Below, piece after piece: positions 33,748 to 42,789 of a stretch of DNA of 64,000 nucleotides. The position numbers and the translations under genes were made by a program. Source of the stretch: Phytophthora sp. 'mugwort' (Eukaryota; Oomycota; Peronosporomycetes; Peronosporales; Peronosporaceae); NCBI GenBank assembly GCA_033558025.1, contig JAUCEF010000009.1, positions 2,728,001 through 2,792,000 on the forward strand, read 5' to 3'. The notes under the pieces are model-generated. The model ran no database searches, was not told the origin of the DNA, and saw nothing but the letters and a program-made list of their open reading frames with translations. Numbering within the stretch: the stretch's first letter is position 1; each line of letters starts with the position of its first letter.

Positions 33748-34434
33748 TTATTCATATTCTTCAGTCTTGACTGGTTTATCAAAGTTGTACCTGAATTGAC
33801 CCTTTACAGAATCGATGAGAAGCACCTGACCTTTTCGTTCAGTAGCCTTGTTATAATAATAGACGATTGACCGATCATCTACGCCCTTGATATTAAAATT
33901 TTTGACAACCATGTGTAAATCTCGCTTTTGAATTGGCTTTTAAGATAGCTACGTATTCAGAATTCAAGCGAATCATGTTGTCAGTTGCAAAGTAGCTGTG
34001 GCTTAAAAATATGGTGGTTAACTTGAAATGACGTCCGCGTGTAAAGTAATGGGAAAAGATACTCTTCTGGAGTAGCTGTCGTTGCTGTAGTCGTCTATGA
34101 TAGCAAGCTCAGGTTTATTGGATCTCATGGGTGTATGACGTACCTGATCAACTTTCGGAGGTGTATCTGGGTCAGCAAAAGTAATGAAATCTTCAAGCTT
34201 CTCGCAGAGGTACTCATACAGTTTTTGATGTGGACTGCGAGCAATAATCGTTAAATGAGCGAATACGTGGGGAGAATGCTTGAGAGTGAACATACATCAG
34301 TTGTTCTTCCCACTGATGAGGGTCCAGGACAACCATTCTAAATAGCTTTTTATGTCAAGTGCAGGAATACCGTCCATGCCGGCAGACTTGAACTTTTTCG
34401 GCAACGAAGCACCTAAATCTGGAATAGCGCTCAT
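33748..34434 (-). pseudogene. FtsK/HerA-type genome-packaging ATPase, frameshifted
   Basis: Starts MSAIPDLGASLPKKFKSAGM at 34,434. The nucleotide-binding loop region reads WTLISGKNN before a stop, a damaged Walker A (normally G-x-x-G-x-G-K-T/S). The next frame (34,293-34,018) holds HVFAHLTIIARSPHQKLYEY and the Walker B LAIIDDYSND. A later frame gives YFTRGRHFKLTTIFLSHSYF and then RLNSEYVAILKANSK, the sensor and R-finger region of the virus packaging ATPases. Stop at 33,748. Such ATPases pump DNA into the capsid. About 229 codons, normal for the family. Confidence 0.8.
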
Positions 34435-34484
34435 GGTCGCGTCTTTGAATCGCTGGATCTATATAGATTGAGATAAAAACAGAT

Positions 34485-36207
34485 ATGAGTTCTGGTTTCT
34501 CGTATCCTCAGCCAATATTCATATCACCGATCTACAATCCTGAATTCTATCTGTCGTTAGACACTAGTGGTTATCTAACATACGAATATGCGCAGACTTT
34601 ATACATTCACAAGAATGATTACCGACTAACCTACATTACCGGTATTACTCCTGGAACGGCAACACAAGGTATAGCACTTAGCCGGGTAAAAACAAAGATA
34701 TTGGTGGCATTGAGGCAATATTTTATAGCAGTCTAACTGTGAATGGCTCCAACGTGTCATCTGCTCCTGATTATGTCATGGGCATCACTCCAGGTATAGC
34801 CGCTAATGAAAAGGCATTGGTATTTGATGGCTCAGGCGCTATTGCTACTATCAGCTCGCTCACGGCTACCAACATTTACGAGGGTATCAAAACGGCAGCT
34901 GAGCCATTAATTACATCTGTTGGTACTCTCTCTCTTTGCTGACGCTGGCTACAGCTGGAATAGGCTTACAGATACCATCGTTGAAGTTTTGGGATGGCGT
35001 ATCGACTTACACTACATTTAATCAGACGTACTACCTCAGCATAACAGAGGGCGGTGCTACCGGTTCTAAGGCAATGGTTCTCAATTCAACGAAAGACTTC
35101 TCAGGTGTTAATCCATTCTCAGCTGCTACCATCAATGGTACTAAGAAGACTTCTGGCACGATTGGTGACTTCGGATCGCTTCAAATAGGTTCTACGACAG
35201 TGATATCATCAAGTCGCAATATTTCAAATATTGGTACGATATCTGCTACGTCGCTTTCAGGTACTTTCCAGACTGCCTCCCAGCCAAGTATAACGAGTGT
35301 TGGTACACTAGCTTCTCTAAGCGTATCTGGCAACATCATTTCGAGTGGGTTGCTCAATGGATTCTTGGGGTACGGTAACCATCCTTACATAACGACGGTA
35401 GGTAGTCTGACAGAGCGTGGTATAAGCAGTACTCCAACGACTGAGTATTTTCAAATCAGAGGTAGCGGGCTTGATTACCTCGATAGCTCATATACCAGGA
35501 GGGGTCGATTCGTCGGATCAAACATAACGCCATGCGAGTTCCAAATAGAGGTATCTAATGGATCTGCTGGAACATCTACAAACGCATCATGGATCGGTAA
35601 TATTTCGGTAACTGATCTCCGATTCGGCACAGCCAATACTACTCAAATGATTTTGACCGCCGGGGACGAGTCGGGATCGGTACGACCTCTCCTTCGTGTC
35701 CATTAAATGTTCCTGGCGTAGTCTCTTTCACGTTCGGGACGGATGGTAGTACGGTCTACAGACTGAGGACTGACTTAGGAGTGACCGAGAGCGCTCTAGG
35801 CCTTATAGGATATAGCGTTAGTGTTGTGTTCGGAGGCTACATAGCTTTCACTTCAATGGTTATGACATCAAACAGACGCCTTAAGAAGAATATTCAGATT
35901 GCACCTCTTGATCGTATCAAACGACTGTATGATAGCGTTGATGTCTGCCTATACGATTGGATTGAATCGGAGAATCGTCCGGGTCAGGAGGTAGGAGTCT
36001 TAGCCCAAGATCTCGTCTCGGCACATTTGACTGATTTGGTGTCCGGTTTCTATAGAGATGATACCGAAGGGGGACCCGACCCATCGCTGGGTTGAGCCAG
36101 CAAAACAGCAACTCAACGTTGATTATAGTTGTATAGCTGCATACATTATAAATATGATTCAGTACTTAATTAAAGAGATTGAGGATCTGCGAGCGATTAT
36201 AAGATGA
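34485..36207 (+). pseudogene. Virion fibre protein with S74 chaperone domain, frameshifted
   Basis: About 570 codons in four frames. The N-terminus starts MSSGFSYPQPIFISPIYNPE. A repeat region follows, with motif ITSVGTLxxLxVxGNI and Thr/Ser/Gly-rich spacers typical of beta-helical fibres (ORF 34,936-35,706 is 256 aa). The C-terminus, from about 35,860, is MTSNRRLKKNIQIAPLDRIK followed by a V-G-V-L-A-Q-D block and a terminal helix (IKEIEDLRAII). This is the peptidase-S74 intramolecular chaperone, which trims itself off after the fibre trimerises; the Ser before N-R-R and the Lys in L-K-K are the expected catalytic pair. Known in phage tail spikes and some eukaryotic virus-like elements. Likely the host-attachment fibre. 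Confidence 0.8.
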
Positions 36208-36306
36208 GCTTAGTGTCTTTGACAATGATAAGAACCGAAGCGATTCATACTAGCAAATGTACAGCTGACTGGTTCGGTAAGCAATTTATTTGGAACTAAT
36301 ATAATC

Positions 36307-36540
36307 ATGGGTTGCAGACCGAGTAAAGACCTCAGAACAAATTTGACTACCGATGAACCAAGTCAAATCATTGGGTCGACTTTATTGAAAACGGATCAAA
36401 TCATAGTTTTAGGTCATAGCGTGTTTCTCCCTACACAGAGTCCTGATGGTGAATCTGTAATACTTGAGAGTAGTATTAGTGTTAAAATTAACATATATCG
36501 CGGATATCGAAATAAACTCATGAGAAATGAAATAAGTTAG
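36307..36540 (+). CDS. 77-aa protein with N-terminal MGC lipidation-type motif
   Basis: Intact small ORF beginning MGCRPSKD. Gly2 with Ser6 fits an N-myristoylation signal, and Cys3 could be palmitoylated, so the product may be membrane-anchored. The remainder has mixed hydrophobic and polar segments and no recognised domain. It is one of the few unbroken genes of the Polinton. In viruses, myristoylated proteins often act in entry or assembly, but nothing here shows which. Confidence 0.5.
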   Translation: MGCRPSKDLRTNLTTDEPSQIIGSTLLKTDQIIVLGHSVFLPTQSPDGESVILESSISVKINIYRGYRNKLMRNEIS

Positions 36541-36553
36541 ATGGCAAACGTTC

Positions 36554-37850
36554 TTACAGTTTGTGTTTTTTTCCCTTTGATTGGTAAGCCCATACTCCGC
36601 CACCTTGAATCTGAGTCGATGCATCCACCTTCTTATTAGTTTTGTTTAAATCAGTTGCCCACACAGCTTCCTGTGTCTTCTGTGGTCGATCGTTGATGAT
36701 TAGGTTCTTCATGATCGCTTTAAGCTCAGCAACATTGAGGTCAGCGTTATCACCATAGCTGCCACCAGAACTTGAAATAATGCGCGCATTGAAGAAAAAC
36801 GTTATCTCTGACTATAGTAGGCGAGTGATAATACCTTTAAAATCGCTATCATTGATAAGTTGATTGCTGTACATATCTACAGTGCAGAGACTTTAGATGC
36901 TTTATGATGCTTGGAGCATCATTACCTAATTCGAGCTCTCCTTTTAGCTTATCATACTCGGCTCGTAGAGTCTGAAGCAGGTCCTCGAGCTTACCGTGGC
37001 AATTATACTGGAGATGGGTAATGGCAAGGATCTCCAGTATAATCTCTGAGCTTATCGTAAGCAGCTTGGTAAACGTTTTGTTTATATACAAGGGTTCTGA
37101 TCATGATTTGAAGACTATCACTAACCTGGCGTTTAGGACCGCATTCCGACGGTTAAGCTGAACAATTACGAATGTTTTGGCATCCAGATCTGGCAAACGA
37201 ATGTACTTGCTACCAAGCTGGCGATACACATACGCACTAGGTGTTGCTAACCCCTGAACCTCATTCAGGTTGTAGGTTCTACCGCGTCTGACTACTCCAT
37301 CCAAGGGAACTAAACCAGCGCCTCTTAGACCACGGCCCTCTAATTTAGGGTGAGCGTCAGAATATCGCTTAGCTTTAGAATTATATACAGACTTCGTAGC
37401 TTAAGTGCCGATTTTGTAGCTTTTAAGGCTGATCTTGATGATTTTGAGTTTGACCCTTTCACAGCTTCCTTAGCTGCTTCATATCGCTTCTGAGCCTCGC
37501 CATATACTTGAAAAGCTGTCTCAGCATCATCATGAATCTTCTGCATGACTTTGTCGTGATCATATGGCTCCTCACTTTGCTTTTCACATCAGATGCATTG
37601 CTGAAAATGACATCTCGAATAATCTTGAGATTAGCATTTACATTCTCTACCTTTTTCAGTTCTCTTTTGTAGCTGGGGCTTCAACATTGCTCGCAGTCTC
37701 TTGTGCAACTTCCAACTCACTAAGCAGAAATAGAGAAAGGTATCCATCCATCGAATTTTTTAGTAAATCAGTCGATGCCTTTCCAGAAATAACTTTATGC
37801 TCCGAGTTTCTTAGTTTTAAGAATTGTTCTCACCTGGAGAACCGAAATAG
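36554..37850 (-). pseudogene. Coiled-coil virion-associated protein of unknown role, frameshifted
   Basis: Minus-strand frames in order. About 37,850-37,700 has SEHKVISGKASTDLLKNSMD. About 37,650 has ENVNANLKIIRDVIFSNASD. 37,546-37,340 is Ala/Lys-rich (AFQVYGEAQKRYEAAKEAVK). 37,304-37,101 has GSKYIRLPDLDAKTFVIVQL. 37,091-36,849 has KLEDLLQTLRAEYDKLKGEL. The C-terminus ends GGGVWAYQSKGKKHKL, stop at 36,554. Together about 430 codons, mostly helical. I do not recognise the family. Position between fibre and replication genes suggests a structural or assembly protein. A 14-bp hairpin (37,002-37,043) sits inside and may itself be a disrupting insertion. Confidence 0.45.
37002..37043. repeat. Perfect 14-bp inverted repeat
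   Basis: Arms 37,002-37,015 and 37,030-37,043 (ATTATACTGGAGAT and its complement) with a 14-base loop, inside the coiled-coil gene. Confidence 0.85.
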
Positions 37851-37882
37851 TACGTATCGTGAGCTCTGACCGTCTTTGTAAC

Positions 37883-38574
37883 TTACAATAAGACGGAGTG
37901 GGATTTGAATCCCGTCATCAAAGAGGCACTTGTAGTACTCGGACAAATTATTTTAGCCTCACTGTCTGGGATTGATACTGTATGATCCATGTCTTCATCT
38001 AATCCAGTTTTGATACCATGACGTGCTTCTCGATCATGATCATCACCAGTTGCCTCATATGATCTAATAGACCTCTCGGCATCAATTGCTCCTACCATTG
38101 AGATATCTAACCCTCTGCTCTTTATCATTTCTAAGAATGCTCTTAGAGCCGATTGCCAATCAACCTTGTTGATTGCTGATTTATGCTTCAGGTTTGAATC
38201 TCTCCATACACATCGATAAAGCCCATTTTAACCCAAACATATTGTTTCAAGCCGCTTTCATCAGATTTGAACTTCTGCTTGAAGATCGGAGTGATGTTTT
38301 TTTTTTCCAATCCATTAGATTCCAGCATATCCTGATTATTTAATAGAATCCAAAGCAGCTTTAATTGACTTAGCTCGTTGTCGGATGTTGTTGATGTAAA
38401 TTTTCGACTACATCGGATATCAGGAAGTCTCCGATCCTTAAGAACAACATCGAGATCCTCTAAATCATCGCCTGCTCGCTTCTTATTCTTCAAACGTGTG
38501 ATTGCTCGCGCTCGATTTTCTTTTTCCTTTACCACGCATGGCTCCAACTTCATTGATTTAGTTGCTTTCACCAT
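37883..38574 (-). pseudogene. Unknown Polinton protein, about 230 aa, one break
   Basis: Two minus-strand ORFs: 38,574-38,188 (128 aa) and 38,128-37,883 (81 aa). The first is basic at its N-terminus (ENRARAITRLKNKKRAGDD). It then has a long polar helix-rich stretch (LSQLKLLWILLNNQDMLESN) and ends in a short hydrophobic, aromatic patch (QYVWVKMGFIDVYG). The second, after a frame change, begins in an open run with DWQSALRAFLEMIKSRGLDI. No known domain. It shares strand and spacing with the neighbouring unknown gene, so the two may be co-transcribed. Confidence 0.45.
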
Positions 38575-38607
38575 CGTACAACATATATCTAAGTTTTGCT
38601 TTTGTAG

Positions 38608-39186
38608 TTACTCAATCAATTGACTCATATTTTTTGTTTTTCTTGCCGTTTCTAACAGAAATGACAGATCCCGTTTCTCCGAGAAGGTATCTCGGATCAT
38701 CGTTACCGGTTTTCCTTCGAATAGGGTGGATTTGGAGCGCAACCCAGTTAAGATTTTCTCCAAACAGGTGTTTAATCCAAGACCTGGGTTGCACTTGCTC
38801 TTCCGTATCAAGTGGTCTTTCACGAACACTTTTAGTCGAAGTTGAAGCATTTATCATATGTGGAGATTTATATGTTTCAACTCCAATATCAGCTGTATTG
38901 GGGCTTGCCTGAATTCCTGTATCAGTAGTAATGAAGCTTGCCTGTAATTCTCTATTAGTTGTTTTGGGACGTGCCTGTACTCCACTATCAGCAGTATCGG
39001 GACGAGCCTCTACTTCACTATCAACCATATTTACTGTTGAGACCTCAGGGTTTGTCTGAGAAAATTTATCACTCCCTGTTTTTTTAAGGGCTCAGACGTA
39101 TCTGTCTGAGCTGATGTAGAGGTTTTTAAATTCAGTGTGCTTATAGTGCTATTTACGTCGCTTGCCCATGATGCACCTTCGAACAT
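38608..39186 (-). pseudogene. Thr/Ser-rich repeat protein of the Polinton, one frameshift
   Basis: Start Met at 39,186 (MFEGASWASDVNSTISTLNL). A frameshift at an A-run near 39,085 is followed by the 138-aa ORF 39,028-38,608. The middle has four imperfect copies of a 14-residue unit, pattern D-T/S-x-x-D-x-G-V/I-x-A-R/S-P (for example DTADSGVQARPKTT). The C-terminal third has RSWIKHLFGENLNWVALQIH and a Lys-rich tail. Repeats of this kind are disordered and often evolve fast. Function unknown. Confidence 0.45.
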
Positions 39187-39189
39187 GAG

Positions 39190-39288
39190 TCACTTGGCTT
39201 TAGCTTGTTGAACGCGTCGTTGAGATCGCTCAAGAAGCTCTTGTCGCTTTTGCTCTCTTTGAGCGAGGGATGAGAAATTTGGAAACAT
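39190..39288 (-). CDS. 32-aa basic Gln/Arg-rich peptide
   Basis: ATG at 39,288, stop at 39,190, only a few bases ahead of the next gene start (39,186). It reads MFPNFSSLAQREQKRQELLE and then RSQRRVQQAKAK. A single amphipathic basic helix is likely. The near-contiguous spacing with the downstream gene suggests shared transcription, or that the peptide was once the N-terminus of a larger protein. Could also be chance. Confidence 0.35.
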   Translation of the reverse strand: MFPNFSSLAQREQKRQELLERSQRRVQQAKAK

Positions 39289-39421
39289 TATTTCTATATC
39301 ATGGATATCATAAAAAAAAATGAGTAGTCATAATTACCAGTGATCGAACAAACTATGTTTGTCGATTAGCCAACGCTGTTGGCTCGAAGATCACGCCCAA
39401 CCCTTGGTGGCTGTCCCGAGA

Positions 39422-39449
39422 CGCCCGGGAGGGGCTTCGCCCGCTCCAT
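39422..39449. repeat. GC-rich 28-bp insert, copy 1
   Basis: CGCCCGGGAGGGGCTTCGCC plus CGCTCCAT. It is repeated with two changes at 41,606-41,632. Strikingly GC-rich within AT-rich viral DNA. It contains a small GGGCTTCGCCC hairpin. Confidence 0.75.
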
Positions 39450-39451
39450 TG

Positions 39452-39720
39452 CTACCAGTAGCTCGGCATAACTGATTCGTGGCGAAAAGTTGCATATGAA
39501 TGATAAATATGATTTCTTTCATTTAGTAGGTTGAAATATCGATCCTTGATTCCATGAAATGGATCACCAAAGATTGCTTCTAATTCATGCTGATACTTGC
39601 GATTTACAATCGTTTTACGGGAAATGATAATGCATCCAGATTCATCAGCTCGTTCTTGATTCTGCTTACTTCATGAATGACCCACAACTTTCGCCGTAGT
39701 CTACCAAGCTCACGGCCTTT
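39452..39720 (-). pseudogene. Unknown Polinton ORF fragment
   Basis: Minus-strand frames RELGRLRRKLWVIHEVSRIK (about 39,715-39,645) then, after a frame change, GCIIISRKTIVNRKYQHELE and AIFGDPFHGIKDRYFNLLNE, ending at a stop at 39,452 directly beside the GC-rich insert. About 90 codons. It looks like real, conserved protein sequence by composition, but I recognise no family. Confidence 0.4.
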
Positions 39721-39732
39721 TTGTAAGCAATT

Positions 39733-39792
39733 CTGGCTTAAGTATATATTACTTCCACAATATGCTTTGGCTCAAGTATATATTATTTCCAC
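39733..39792. repeat. Two tandem 34-bp AT-rich units
   Basis: CTGGCTTAAGTATATATTAC and the 13 bases after it (TTCCACAATATGC) are repeated 34 bp downstream with a few changes (TTGGCTCAAGTATATATTAT). It lies in a non-coding gap between gene blocks. It could be promoter-like. Confidence 0.6.
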
Positions 39793-39923
39793 TATTATAT
39801 TGAGGATGTCTCTATCAAATTTATTATCTAGCTAATTATGTCTCATTTTTTGCGTCAGCCAATACTCCTTTTGAAGAGTCGATCCTCTACTCTTATTAAC
39901 TAACTGAGATTAGCTTGCGGCTC

Positions 39924-40230
39924 CTAGGAATCAGGTTCATTTCCCAGCCACCGAATGAAGTACTTAAACTTACCAGTTCGCATTTTTTTGTGATCTAAGA
40001 TCTTCTCAGCTTCAAGGATATCGCCTCGATTGATTGTAGCCTCAGTGGTCTCTGATTGAACCTTCTTGAGGTCATTTGGAGCTTTGTAAGGCGTATGACC
40101 ATTATTTGAGCGAATTTGGACTCGATAGCCATCAACCCTTACCACTGAATATACAGCTTGCTCCAACGTGCAGCCTCCTTTTCAAACGTTCCCTTCTTGA
40201 GTCGATAGATCACATTGATCCCAACGCTGA
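39924..40230 (-). pseudogene. Integrase C-terminal part with chromodomain (detached)
   Basis: Minus-strand frames give VIYRLKKGTFEKEAARWSK (about 40,215-40,160) and YSVVRVDGYRVQIRSNNGHT (the SH3-like C-terminal domain). They then give a chromodomain core, AEKILDHKKMRTGKFKYFIR with WLGNE. Polinton integrases end in just this way. The catalytic core lies 0.8-1.9 kb away on the opposite strand (41,017-41,815), because of an inversion with breakpoints near 40,228 and 41,815. A stop and frame change occur near 40,160. Confidence 0.8.
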
Positions 40231-41006
40231 AAACATAAACAAGTCAAGTATGAGTCGAATGAGGATAAGATCAAGTCGCGTATTAAGCACTTCACGTTTC
40301 ATGGGTTAGAGGAGCTGAACGATTCATGTGAGATAACCAGGAGAAAGCGTCGTCTTAATAACAACAATCCGGTCCATTTGTCCATTGCTATCTATCAGCT
40401 TGCTAAGCTACGCATGCTCGAGTTCTACTACGATTGTATTGACTTTTCCTTCGATCGATCCGACTTCCAGTATCAATAGATGGACACGACTCCGCCTACA
40501 TCGCTTTCAGCTGTAAAAATCCATCCCAGGAGTGCGTCAAACCTGAGCTACGTGATCATTTCAAACAGCACGAGTACGATTGGTTTCCGCGCGACTATAA
40601 CACGGAAGTAGCTAAGTTGGATCGTCGTACCCTTGACCTATTCAAGGATGAATGGTCAGGCGATGCCATGGTCTCACTCTCGAGTAAGAACTATAATATT
40701 TGCTATCTTTCAGACGAGTCGTACAAGGTAAAGGGCTCAGCTAAAGGCGTGCAACGAAGTCGTGGTTGCAATGAGGATGTGCTCAACCCTTTGGGGTTTG
40801 AGTCAGTAGCTCGCGACCGCATCACCCTTCGAGGTACTAACAAAGGATTTAGACTGTCAAAAGAAACTAAATCAATAATCACATACAGTCAGACCAAAAC
40901 TGCCCTATCGTATTCTATGACAAGCAACAAGTGCTTGAGGATGGAATTAGTACCCTCCCACTTGATATTTAGACGTGCTCCAACCTATCACATGTTTTTT
41001 CTTTGA
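40228..41006 (+). pseudogene. PolB C-terminal half (inverted segment), frameshifted
   Basis: Plus-strand frames start with KYESNEDKIKSRIKHFTFHG and continue HLSIAIYQLAKLRMLEFYYD, the helix before motif C of protein-primed-type family B polymerases. Motif C itself (normally D-T-D-S) is split by a one-base frameshift: MDT in one frame, DSAYIAFS in the next (about 40,480-40,510). The 129-aa ORF 40,617-41,006 follows, with SLSSKNYNICYLSDESYKVK and GSAKGVQRSRG, typical of the thumb region of these enzymes. The upstream half is on the other strand at 41,815-41,950. Confidence 0.8.
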
Positions 41007-41016
41007 ATATTATATA

Positions 41017-41815
41017 TGAATCATGAGGGTGAGGTCGCTGATCACACGCACAAGTGCGAGCGAACAGCTCAATGATCTTCTCCGCAATTCTACTACAACC
41101 TCAAAACTGGTTATGTTGAGGCTCAAGCGCTTTATCAGAAGGCTCGAGAAATAAATCCTAAAATAACGTTAAGGAATATTAAGGATTGGTATGCTACTCA
41201 GTCAGGTATTCAGCGCTTTCAAGAGCAAAAGAAGAGCTTAGATGAATTCAAGATTGCCTCTCATAACCCCAACTCCTGGCAAATAGATCTTGCATTCTCG
41301 GGAAAACAACCGATTCTGACTGCTATCAATATCAACTCCCGCATCGGATATGCAAAGGTTTTGGTGAATAAAACTGCGCCTACTGTTTTGACAGCCCTCA
41401 AGCGCTTGTTCGACTACAGAAAGTTGATATTTTAACAAGCGATAGTGTGAGTGAATTTATGAATGCACAAGCTCAAGAACCTTTTAAAGCAAAAAAGATC
41501 GAGCACTTCAACAACGAGCCCGGTGATCATGGAACTATGGGCAAAATTGAACGATTCAACCGAACTATGAAGCAGAGACTAACCAAGATGTGGCTGATCG
41601 ATGGTCGCCCGGGAGGGGTTCACCCGCTCCATCTCCTAAGCAAATTACACAAAAGCTAACTAGCGACGTTATTGGTAATTATAACAGCACTGTTCATCAA
41701 TGGATTGGAATGACGCCAAATGAAGCCAAAGGCCAACTAATGGAGGCAGATCTGACTCATAACCAAGGTGAAGCTGATAAGATTGAGAAAGAGCTTATGT
41801 CCATGCCCGATCCAA
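41017..41815 (+). pseudogene. Retroviral-type integrase, N-terminal and catalytic core (inverted segment)
   Basis: N-terminal part from about 41,086: YYNLKTGYVEAQALYQKARE and ITLRNIKDWYATQSGIQRFQ, a conserved Polinton/adintovirus integrase opening. The core has W-Q-I-D-L-A-F (first Asp, about 41,286), TSDSVSEF (second Asp, about 41,443) and GKIERFNRTMKQRL (Glu, about 41,552), giving a D,D-35-E triad. A stop near 41,433 and a GC-rich 27-bp insert at 41,606-41,632 break the gene. The C-terminal chromodomain part is at 39,924-40,230 on the minus strand. Integrases insert the element into host DNA with 6-bp duplications, as seen here. Confidence 0.85.
41606..41632. repeat. GC-rich 27-bp insert, copy 2
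   Basis: CGCCCGGGAGGGGTTCACCC plus GCTCCAT, nearly identical to 39,422-39,449, inside the integrase core where it shifts the frame. Confidence 0.75.
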
Positions 41816-41950
41816 TCGCCGAGTTGCCAACCAATTTCATCATCTGAGCAATTATAGCCTTACTCTTATCCTCATCACCAACACGACGTGCGCTCGATAC
41901 AACCTTCATAAATGGAGCAAAAGCCTTGTCAGGATTGACTTCATATCATG
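41815..41950 (-). pseudogene. PolB palm fragment with motif B (detached from its C-terminal half)
   Basis: The minus-strand frame YEVNPDKAFAPFMKVVSSAR continues to KLVGNSAIG at the breakpoint. K-x-x-x-NS-x-Y-G is motif B of family B polymerases, here with Tyr replaced by Ile. Only about 45 residues remain upstream of the breakpoint. The exonuclease and N-terminal domains (usually hundreds of residues) are absent to its right, so most of PolB has been deleted. Confidence 0.7.
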
Positions 41951-42041
41951 GTCCCATCGAAAGTTTTTGAATTTTAATTAATTAATTCAGGTGTGTAGGT
42001 GCCCGCCTATACATGCCTTGACTTTTATGTGAGAAAAGAAA

Positions 42042-42256
42042 TTAATTAGTAAGTTCGCTTTCGGTGTTAGGTTCGCTATCGCTTGAATTAGGTTCGATTT
42101 TTGGTTTCCGCTTGCGAGTCCGAATCTGATCTCTATTCTTATCGTCATACCCTTTTGATAGCCTAAGCGAGCTTTGCGTGTGCGCTGATATTACCGCTTC
42201 TGCGCCTCCTTGATGCGTTCTTTGTTATCCAGGTATTGCTCGGGAGAGTACGTCAT
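42042..42256 (-). pseudogene. Small charged helical protein, one stop and one frameshift
   Basis: ATG at 42,256: MTYSPEQYLDNKERIKEAQK, an in-frame stop, YQRTRKARLGYQ, a frame change, then YDDKNRDQIRTRKRKPKIEP and an acidic Ser-rich tail ending at 42,042. About 70 codons. Lys/Arg/Glu-rich repeats of this Y-x-x-x-x-K type occur as small proteins in several virus-like elements. Family not certain. Confidence 0.4.
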
Positions 42257-42789
42257 CTTTGTATATTAATAACTTTATATTTGTTAGGAAGAAAAAATAA
42301 TAGGGATGCAAAAGCGCATTCATTACTGAGTCAACCAAGCAGCCGTGCTTCTTGGCCTAACGCGCGCTCGTGCTCGTTGGGCAAGAAGAATGTACTCTCA
42401 GCGGTCGTCGACCCCCCAAATTTATCTTGAAGTTTGCCGACTTAAAACTATCAGAACCCCAACTGCTCCCTCAGCACTGCACGTTGCCGTTTTCCAAAGT
42501 GATGTGGATCATAGCCACGTGTCCGCGCTGTTAGTGCTTACCGGCACCGTTATCTACTTTAATCACGCAAGAAAAACACTGCGTACCACACACTGCATTG
42601 ATGTCTAATTAAAAAAAAGGAAGCAACGTCTCGAATGCAATATAAGGCATTCGCAGCCATATCGAGTACAACACTGACATCTCATCAGCACCATAAGCTC
42701 GAAGCGTAGACTTCCGAGTTGTTTAAGCCTCTCACGGCAAGCTTGACATCATGCGATTCTCGCATCATGGCATAATCTATTGGCATAAT
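42257..42789. other. Composition boundary and 3' flank of the Crinkler gene
   Basis: Base composition changes from AT-rich viral DNA to near-balanced DNA at about 42,310-42,340. The plus-strand short ORFs show no motif. A 15-bp tandem duplication (GGCATAATCTATT...) lies at about 42,767-42,797, overlapping the end of the Crinkler gene. Confidence 0.5.

Noticed and set aside
40259..41875. 11-bp inverted repeat (ATGAGGATAAG at 40,259 and its complement at 41,865) as driver of the Polinton inversion
   Set aside because: The protein breakpoints lie about 30-50 bp away from both copies, and PolB sequence continues past 41,865. Coincidence is more likely.
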